This document shows positions 22,165 to 26,934 of a DNA stretch of 26,934 nt, one piece after another. Origin of the DNA: Firmicutes bacterium UBA7523 (GTDB taxonomy: Bacteria; Bacillota; Dethiobacteria; Dethiobacterales; Dethiobacteraceae). Position numbers and translations under genes: made by a program. The notes beneath the pieces were generated by a model. That model saw only the letters and a program-made list of their open reading frames with translations, was not told the DNA's origin and did no database searches. The number at the start of each line of letters is the position of its first letter. The stretch's first letter is position 1. The DNA is taken from contig DLMZ01000048.1 of the NCBI GenBank assembly GCA_002479415.1, positions 1 to 26,934 of the forward strand, read 5' to 3'.

Positions 22165-22443
22165 ATGTTGGCAGCCACAAAAGCGCTGGTTGATATCAGG
22201 CGTGACCTGGAATCACACGTTGGTCAGAGAATTCGACTTCGTGCCCACAGAGGGCGTCGTAAGACGCTGGAGAAAATAGGTGTGCTAGAGAACACCTATC
22301 CTTCCATATTTATTGTTAGGATTGATGAGCCCAACTATAATCAAAGACTATCTTTCTCATATGCAGATGTATTAACGGAAACAGTTGAGCTGACACTGAT
22401 GAAAAAAGACGGCACCATGAACCAGCAACGGATGGCAAAATAG
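22165..22443 (+). CDS. veg: Veg protein (92 aa)
   Basis: A small basic protein with the Veg signature: LVDIRRDLESHVGQRIRLRAHRGRRKTLEKIGVLENTYPSIFIV and YADVLTETVELTL. This matches my recollection of B. subtilis Veg nearly motif for motif, at about the usual length. B. subtilis Veg is very abundant, affects biofilm matrix expression through SinR, and has been linked to spore outgrowth. ATG 22165 is used, with GGGGTG at 22155-22160; the ATG at 22161 is out of frame. The two strong promoters and the terminator at 22455-22493 make it a separate, highly expressed unit, in its conserved place downstream of yabG. Confidence 0.95.
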   Translation: MLAATKALVDIRRDLESHVGQRIRLRAHRGRRKTLEKIGVLENTYPSIFIVRIDEPNYNQRLSFSYADVLTETVELTLMKKDGTMNQQRMAK

Positions 22444-22454
22444 TTTTTAAAAAG

Positions 22455-22493
22455 ATGCAGCTCCTGCACAGGCAGGAGCTGCATTTTGATTTT
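22455..22493 (+). terminator. veg terminator
   Basis: ATGCAGCTCCTGC (22455-22467) pairs perfectly with GCAGGAGCTGCAT (22472-22484), loop ACAG, then TTTGATTTT. Confidence 0.9.
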
Positions 22494-22588
22494 AAGAAAT
22501 ACATATATCTTTGCGGTTGCGACTCTTGATTAAGCATATTTTCCTAAAAACTAAAATAGATATCATAGAGACAGAATAACCTCTGCGA

Positions 22589-22615
22589 ACATTTTCCCAT
22601 AATTGAGCATATAAT
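22589..22615 (+). promoter_or_regulatory. Candidate sigma-E promoter for the SPOCS gene
   Basis: CATATAAT at 22608-22615 differs by one base from the sigma-E -10 (CATACAMT). ACATTTT at 22589-22595 is a loose -35. No sigma-A -35 fits the embedded TATAAT. The leader to the ATG would be about 90 bases and contains a G-rich run. Confidence 0.35.
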
Positions 22616-22708
22616 TATTTTGATTAAACATGGGGGGAAGGGGGCTGGGGATACATTATTTCGTTGTTTGCATATAGTGTAGTAAATTAGACGAAAGGAG
22701 GGTGAACT

Positions 22709-24265
22709 ATGGGTAAAGATGAAAAAGTAAAGGTGGAATTTATCACCGACTTGCTTAAGGTTGAACAGGTGGTTGGAGAGAATGCGGCTCAAACATCTGT
22801 GATCAATGATATCGCTTTACCGGGCCGGGTAAGAAAAATTACAGAAGTAGACGCCACAATCCGGAATGTTCAAGCAAAAGTTATTGAAAACAAAGTTGTA
22901 GTAGAAGGTGTTATTCACAAACAGATTTTTTTTGTAGATGATGATACCGGTCAGCTAAAAGAGTTTACTGTTCCAGATGAAAAGTTTGTTCATTTTGTGG
23001 ATGTGCCTGGGGCTATGCCCGGAATGAACGTGCAGGTGCATACCCGCATAGAATTTGTCGGGCATGATTTTATCCGTGAAGTATATGTTAACGGTCCGTC
23101 TCAGGTTGATTCGGTTTACAGACAAACAGTAGTATTGGAAATCTTTGCCAAAGTTACAGAAACGCTGCAATTGGAAGTTGTTGTCGATGTAATTGGTGTC
23201 AGCCCCAAAAAAGTAATAAAAGAGCTTCTAAAAGTAGAAAGCGTAATCGGGGAGAATGCTGCACAGGTTGCAGTGAGGGAACATATTGATTTTGGCCGCT
23301 TTGCGCGAAAAATTAAAAACATCGATACTAAAATAAGAAATATTGTTGCTCGTGTAATTGAAAATAAAGTTGTTGTGGAAGGTATTCTGCACAAACAAAT
23401 TTTCTTTGTAGGCGAAGACGATATCGTATTTGAGGTATCTGTAGATGAGAGGTTTACTCATTTTGTTGATGTGCCTGGCGCATTCCCGGGAGCTAACGCG
23501 CAGGTACATCCCAGAGTAGAATTTGTTGACATAGTTATTGACACATATGATCCGACGCGCGGCGTGCAGACGGCGATTATTGATATTTTTGTTAAAGTGA
23601 CTGAGACTGTTCAGGTTGAAGTGGTTACAGACATTGAAGGGGTAAAAGTAACAAAAGAGCTGCTAAAGGTTTCGCAAGTTGTGGGGGAAGGCGCTCGCCA
23701 GCACAAAATTGTCATGGACTTAGTAGCTCCCGCGCCTGCCAGAAAAATTGCAGGGCCGCCTGATACCCGCTTTGAAAATCTTAATACTCGCATTATTGAG
23801 AATAAGGTTATTGTAGAAGGGGATCTGGTAAAGCAAATCTTTTTTGTCCGCGACGGTGAGTTTCCGGAAGTTCTGGAATTTGAAGTTCGTGAACACTTTT
23901 CTGTGTTTATTGATATCCCGGGGGCAATGCCTGGTCAAGTTGTTCAAGTCTATCCGCGTGTAGAATTTGTAGACTTTGAAATTGATCCGTATAATAGGAC
24001 ACTTATCCGTCAGATAGTTGTTATCGAAATTTTTATCAAGGTTACAGAGTTTGTGCAGCTGGAAGTGGTAGTGGATCTTGATGCAATTGATGTACTCCCC
24101 ACATTTACAGTTTATATCGTTCAGCCCGGAGATACGCTCTTTAAAATAGCCCAGCGATTCCGAACAACGGTAGATGCAATTCTTGCGGCAAACCCGGAAA
24201 TTAAGGATCCCAACGTGATTTTCCCGGGACAAAAAATAATTATTCCTGCTCCTCCCAAGGGGTAA
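22709..24265 (+). CDS. SipL-like spore morphogenetic protein: three SPOCS (DUF3794) repeats plus LysM (518 aa)
   Basis: Three DUF3794/SPOCS units follow one another. Each has an ELLKVxxVxGE start, an IENKVxVEGxxxKQIFFV core (from residues 59, 217 and 363) and an FVDVPGAxPGxxVQVxxRVEFV end. A C-terminal LysM (about 467-514, VQPGDTLFKIAQRF...VIFPGQKIIIP) binds glycan or, in this setting, a protein partner. No signal peptide or membrane segment is seen, so the protein is cytoplasmic in the mother cell. C. difficile SipL (SPOCS plus LysM) binds SpoIVA and is needed for coat assembly; similar architecture suggests that role. GGAGGG near 22697-22702 supports the ATG. Three SPOCS units is the point to compare with known SipL proteins. 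It ends in a terminator. Confidence 0.9.
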   Translation: MGKDEKVKVEFITDLLKVEQVVGENAAQTSVINDIALPGRVRKITEVDATIRNVQAKVIENKVVVEGVIHKQIFFVDDDTGQLKEFTVPDEKFVHFVDVPGAMPGMNVQVHTRIEFVGHDFIREVYVNGPSQVDSVYRQTVVLEIFAKVTETLQLEVVVDVIGVSPKKVIKELLKVESVIGENAAQVAVREHIDFGRFARKIKNIDTKIRNIVARVIENKVVVEGILHKQIFFVGEDDIVFEVSVDERFTHFVDVPGAFPGANAQVHPRVEFVDIVIDTYDPTRGVQTAIIDIFVKVTETVQVEVVTDIEGVKVTKELLKVSQVVGEGARQHKIVMDLVAPAPARKIAGPPDTRFENLNTRIIENKVIVEGDLVKQIFFVRDGEFPEVLEFEVREHFSVFIDIPGAMPGQVVQVYPRVEFVDFEIDPYNRTLIRQIVVIEIFIKVTEFVQLEVVVDLDAIDVLPTFTVYIVQPGDTLFKIAQRFRTTVDAILAANPEIKDPNVIFPGQKIIIPAPPKG

Positions 24266-24276
24266 GGAATGAAAAT

Positions 24277-24304
24277 GTAGCATCCGGTGATGCTACTTTT
24301 TTTT
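24277..24304 (+). terminator. Terminator between the two SPOCS genes
   Basis: GTAGCATC (24277-24284) pairs with GATGCTAC (24289-24296), loop CGGT, then eight T. Confidence 0.9.
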
Positions 24305-24305
24305 A

Positions 24306-24332
24306 ACATTAATATGCATCTGTCATAAGATA
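24306..24332 (+). promoter_or_regulatory. Possible sigma-K-type promoter for the second SPOCS gene
   Basis: AC at 24306-24307 and CATAAGATA (CATAnnnTA) at 24324-24332, 16 bases apart, fit sigma-K. The drawback is that the start would fall near 24339, inside the ribosome binding site (GGGAGGG, 24337-24343). Confidence 0.3.
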
Positions 24333-24350
24333 AGGCGGGAGGGAATTTAT

Positions 24351-25895
24351 ATGACAAAGCCGCAGAAGATAAACATGGTTTTACCTATAGTTCAAGGTAC
24401 AGGGGAAACGAATGTAGTTTTTCCGCTGAAATGGTCGTTGCTGAACAGAGCTGAGGAGTTTGACGGGCCTGTATTAACCGTTCGGAATGCAGAAGCGTTT
24501 GCTTTGTCCGAGGAGCTGTGCGTTCGTTTGATTATTCAGCAAGATACTCACTATGTTGTTCCGGAGACAGGCTTGGTGGAAAGGATAACCACTGTGCACG
24601 CTGTTACCGAATTAGTATCCGTTCCTGGCGTTAAACCGGGGGATGAAGTCGAGATATCTTCTGAAGTAAGCTTAAAAGGTCAGTGGCGAAGTGACTCTGT
24701 GACTGTTCAGGGAAAGGATGCCACGCTGGTAACAGGTGAATGTTGTTTAAAGCTAGAGTATTCTGTTTACGAGCAAAGGGAAGTTACAATCTATGCGCCC
24801 GCTGATTTGGATGATGCTATTGATTCTGAAACTGTAAGTGTTGACGCCCCTATTAGTCAGGTTGCCGATACCTGGGATATGGCTTTGCCGGTAACATTTG
24901 AGGGTGTGCCGCAAAGCATAGGCGATATTGAGAGTCGCTTTATCAATGCAAAGATAACTCCGTTGCAGGGCTGGCTTAAGCTTGAGGGCGATGTGGTTGC
25001 AACCATTCCTTATAAGGATTTAAAAGAGAACTCGAATGTGGAAACATTTGTCTTTTCGGTGAAGAAATATTTAGAAGCATCCGATGCGGAAATAAAAATG
25101 TTGGGAGAATGTGAGCCGCGGATTCAACTGCTCACATGCCAGCGAGAACCTGGAAGCAAAGAGGGTGTACTTCGTGGTCTGCTTAGCAGCGCAGTTAAGC
25201 TTTCCCGCATAGAGCCGATAGAGGTAGTTGCAGACACACGGGGAGGGCACCATCACCATCATCACTCTCATTATCATGATCCTTTCTTGCTTGACGAGGT
25301 AATAGGCGTTGGTTCCTCACAGACGCTGATACAAAGGGAAATTTTTTTTAGCAGGCCCGCTCGCAGCGTCAGGGAGCCGGTAGCGGCTGAAGTAAGAAGC
25401 TTGCGTGCCGAAATTATTGCAAATAAGGTTATTGTGCGCGGGGTACTGCACAAGGATATTTTTGCGATTGATGCCGAAACAGGTGTGGTTTTTTCACAGG
25501 ATGTGGATGAAAGCTTTGTGCATTTTATTGACATTCCTGGTGCATCTCCAGGAATGAGAGCGCATGTAAAAGCGCGGGTGGAGTTTGTTCGGGTTGAGAT
25601 TAATCCGGGAGGTTTGACAGCAAGGCAGGTAACCATAATAGAAATTATAGTTAAAGTAACAAGAGCTGTTAAAAAGGGCATTGTAACCAAGCCTCCGTTC
25701 TTTCCAGTTTCCCCCATCTCGCCGTCTAAGCCAATCCCTCAACCCGTGGGGAGGATTTATATTGTACGGTCAGGAGACAGTGTATGGAAGATTGCACGTA
25801 TGTTTGGCGTTACAATGGAGTCAATTATTGTCGCCAACAACCTGCAAAATCCAAGCTTGATTTTCCCCGGGCAAAAGCTAATTATACCGGGATAG
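24351..25895 (+). CDS. SPOCS (DUF3794)/LysM protein with internal His tract (514 aa)
   Basis: A second SipL-like protein, paralogous in layout to the preceding gene. The N-terminal ~290 residues contain diverged SPOCS-type units (VSVPGVKPGDEVEISSEVSLKG; LEGDVVATIPYKDL). A clear SPOCS core follows (IIANKVIVRGVLHKDIFAID, HFIDIPGASPGMRAHVKARVEFV). A Pro-rich linker and LysM (about 468-514) end it. Between the halves lies GGHHHHHHSHYHDP, with H300-H305, H307 and H309. No signal peptide is present. GCGGGAGGG before the ATG is strong. It has its own terminators on both sides, so it is probably controlled separately from the first. A coat or exosporium scaffold role is inferred from architecture and context. 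Confidence 0.87.
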   Translation: MTKPQKINMVLPIVQGTGETNVVFPLKWSLLNRAEEFDGPVLTVRNAEAFALSEELCVRLIIQQDTHYVVPETGLVERITTVHAVTELVSVPGVKPGDEVEISSEVSLKGQWRSDSVTVQGKDATLVTGECCLKLEYSVYEQREVTIYAPADLDDAIDSETVSVDAPISQVADTWDMALPVTFEGVPQSIGDIESRFINAKITPLQGWLKLEGDVVATIPYKDLKENSNVETFVFSVKKYLEASDAEIKMLGECEPRIQLLTCQREPGSKEGVLRGLLSSAVKLSRIEPIEVVADTRGGHHHHHHSHYHDPFLLDEVIGVGSSQTLIQREIFFSRPARSVREPVAAEVRSLRAEIIANKVIVRGVLHKDIFAIDAETGVVFSQDVDESFVHFIDIPGASPGMRAHVKARVEFVRVEINPGGLTARQVTIIEIIVKVTRAVKKGIVTKPPFFPVSPISPSKPIPQPVGRIYIVRSGDSVWKIARMFGVTMESIIVANNLQNPSLIFPGQKLIIPG

Positions 25896-25926
25896 TTGGC
25901 ATCACATACCATAAGTCGGATTTTTA

Positions 25927-25957
25927 AAAGAGCGGTAAGCGTACCGCTCTTTTTTTG
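25927..25957 (+). terminator. Terminator after the second SPOCS gene
   Basis: AAAGAGCGGTA (25927-25937) pairs perfectly with TACCGCTCTTT (25942-25952), loop AGCG, with a T run to 25957. Confidence 0.92.
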
Positions 25958-25999
25958 CTTTAATTAAGTTGAAGGGCGGCAGGTGCTAAAATTGGCTCT

Positions 26000-26029
26000 T
26001 TGCCTGATTTCTCTTATGTAAGCTATAAT
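26000..26029 (+). promoter_or_regulatory. Promoter of the LysM-CAP gene
   Basis: TATAAT at 26024-26029 with TTGCCT at 26000-26005, spacing 18. Start codon 49 bases downstream. Confidence 0.5.
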
Positions 26030-26077
26030 CTAAATATGAAGTTATGTTAACAATTAACGAAAAAGGGAGTGTTGTAT

Positions 26078-26908
26078 TTGAAGAGAAAATTGACATGTAT
26101 TCTTACCCTCGCCGTGTTTATAACAAGCCTTTTTATTTCCCTTTCAGCCACCGCAGAAGCGTCGACCATTACTTACCGCTATACATACCAATATACAGCT
26201 AATGGTTGGCAGCTTATTTCCTCACCCTCAACAACTGCGCAAACAGCTAGAATTACTTACGCTTACTACAGGATACAAAGGGGAGACACCCTATTTAGTA
26301 TCAGCCAGCGGTTTAATACGACTGTAGCAGAACTAAAACGAATTAACAGGCTTACAAGTGATGTTCTTTATGTCGGAAGATTACTGATTGTTCCTCTTAA
26401 CTCGCAGCCTGCTGCCGCACCGCAGCCCTCACCCGCACCAGCCCCCACTCCGGTAACACCTCAGCCTGCACCTCAACCTCAACCTGAACCCGCCCCATCC
26501 CCGCCTCAACAAAGCATCAGCGGATTGACTCAGGCTGAGCAGCAAATGCTTAACCTGGTAAATCTTGAGCGGACAAGCCGTGGGTTACGCCCGTTGCAAG
26601 CAGATTTGGAGTTGACTCGAATAGCCCGACTGAAAAGCCAGGATATGATTAACTTGAATTATTTTGCTCACCAATCACCGACCTATGGTTCTCCTTTTGA
26701 TATGATGAGAGCATTTGGTATTACTTACCGTTATGCAGGGGAAAATTTAGCCGGAGCTCCTACTGTGGAGCGGGCCCATACAGGATTAATGAATTCATCA
26801 GGGCACCGTGCCAATATTTTAAGCCAGAACTTTACTCATATAGGTATTGGCGTCGTTAGCGGTGGTCGGTATGGAATGATGTTTACACAAATGTTTGTTG
26901 GAAGGTAA
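26078..26908 (+). CDS. Secreted LysM plus CAP (SCP-like) domain protein (276 aa)
   Basis: A cleavable signal peptide, MKRKLTCILTLAVFITSLF onwards, with likely cleavage after AEA at residue 28. One LysM at about 63-108 (IQRGDTLFSISQRFNTTVAELKRINRL) binds peptidoglycan. A linker of about 35 Pro/Ala/Gln-rich residues follows. The CAP domain covers about 150-276: H198 in YFAHQSP, E222 in AGENLA and H243 in SGHRANIL are the conserved cavity residues of the YkwD/SCP-PR1 family. Function in bacteria is mostly unproven; spore-coat and wall locations are known for relatives. TTG 26078 is preferred, with AGGGAG at 26064-26069; a GTG at 26069 overlaps that site. Its TATAAT promoter suggests vegetative expression, unlike the spore genes before it. 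Confidence 0.9.
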   Translation: MKRKLTCILTLAVFITSLFISLSATAEASTITYRYTYQYTANGWQLISSPSTTAQTARITYAYYRIQRGDTLFSISQRFNTTVAELKRINRLTSDVLYVGRLLIVPLNSQPAAAPQPSPAPAPTPVTPQPAPQPQPEPAPSPPQQSISGLTQAEQQMLNLVNLERTSRGLRPLQADLELTRIARLKSQDMINLNYFAHQSPTYGSPFDMMRAFGITYRYAGENLAGAPTVERAHTGLMNSSGHRANILSQNFTHIGIGVVSGGRYGMMFTQMFVGR

Positions 26909-26934
26909 AAATACTTAGTAACGTTAAAAGACGC

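Noticed and set aside
23720..24283. Long open frame opposite the SPOCS gene on the - strand
   Set aside because: It is the antisense shadow of a clear coding gene, with low-complexity residues and no start signal.
1..26934. CRISPR array, tRNA, rRNA or insertion sequence
   Set aside because: I saw no regularly spaced repeats, no tRNA-like cloverleaf or CCA end, no rRNA sequence and no transposase. The only repeats are the RHS pair, the SPOCS coding repeats and terminator hairpins.

Overview
The window looks like a chromosomal segment from an anaerobic, spore-forming member of the Firmicutes, most likely class Clostridia. It carries the gene order that in Bacillus subtilis runs from yaaO to veg: Orn/Lys/Arg decarboxylase, tmk, holB, ricT, rsmI, abrB, metG, tatD, yabE-type gene, rsmA, yabG, veg. 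It also has sporulation markers: yabG, a SpoIID-domain protein, an AbrB gene with a Spo0A-type box, and SPOCS/LysM proteins. SipL-like SPOCS+LysM proteins point to Clostridia rather than Bacilli. The assignment rests on gene content and order, not on a tree.

Layout. (1) 1-943 is a decayed RHS/YD-repeat remnant with C-ending codons, then a small AT-rich membrane-anchored protein gene, then a second short echo of the RHS sequence. A DUF4878-like lipoprotein gene and a terminator follow. (2) 1663-6292 is a tightly packed + strand block: PLP decarboxylase, thymidylate kinase, DNA polymerase III delta', RicT and RsmI. An extended -10 promoter lies just before holB. (3) abrB is on the - strand, convergent with rsmI, and they share a terminator. 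Its promoter carries a Spo0A-type box over the expected transcription start. (4) 6790-11967 is a B12 uptake/salvage operon under a cobalamin riboswitch and terminator: BtuF, BtuC, a BtuD with an extra C-terminal domain, a DUF71/Dph6-type ATP pyrophosphatase and an alpha/beta hydrolase. It sits between abrB and metG, which are neighbours in B. subtilis. (5) A CBS-pair gene (- strand) is followed by metG-tatD, an RlpA-like protein, a G5/3D cell-wall protein, rsmA and a YkuK-like RNase H-fold gene. (6) A glycosyltransferase gene on the - strand diverges from yabG. yabG is followed by an unusual SpoIID-amidase fusion, then veg behind two tandem strong promoters. (7) Two SPOCS+LysM proteins and a LysM+CAP secreted protein end the window.

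How the parts fit. Genes 1663-6559 and 12626-18749 are housekeeping: nucleotide supply, replication clamp loading, rRNA methylation, RNase Y control, translation and wall maintenance. Genes from 19721 to 25895 look like a spore-envelope cluster: a coat protease, a peptidoglycan hydrolase without signal peptide, and SipL-like scaffold proteins. The B12 operon imports corrinoids and probably remodels them. Relative to B. subtilis, I see no yaaQ (darA), yaaR, yabA or rnmV in the places where they would be expected.

The points most worth a second look are the SpoIID-amidase fusion, the extra domain on the B12 transporter ATPase, the RHS direct repeats flanking a small membrane protein, the Spo0A box at abrB, and the His-rich loops in two neighbouring spore-envelope candidates.
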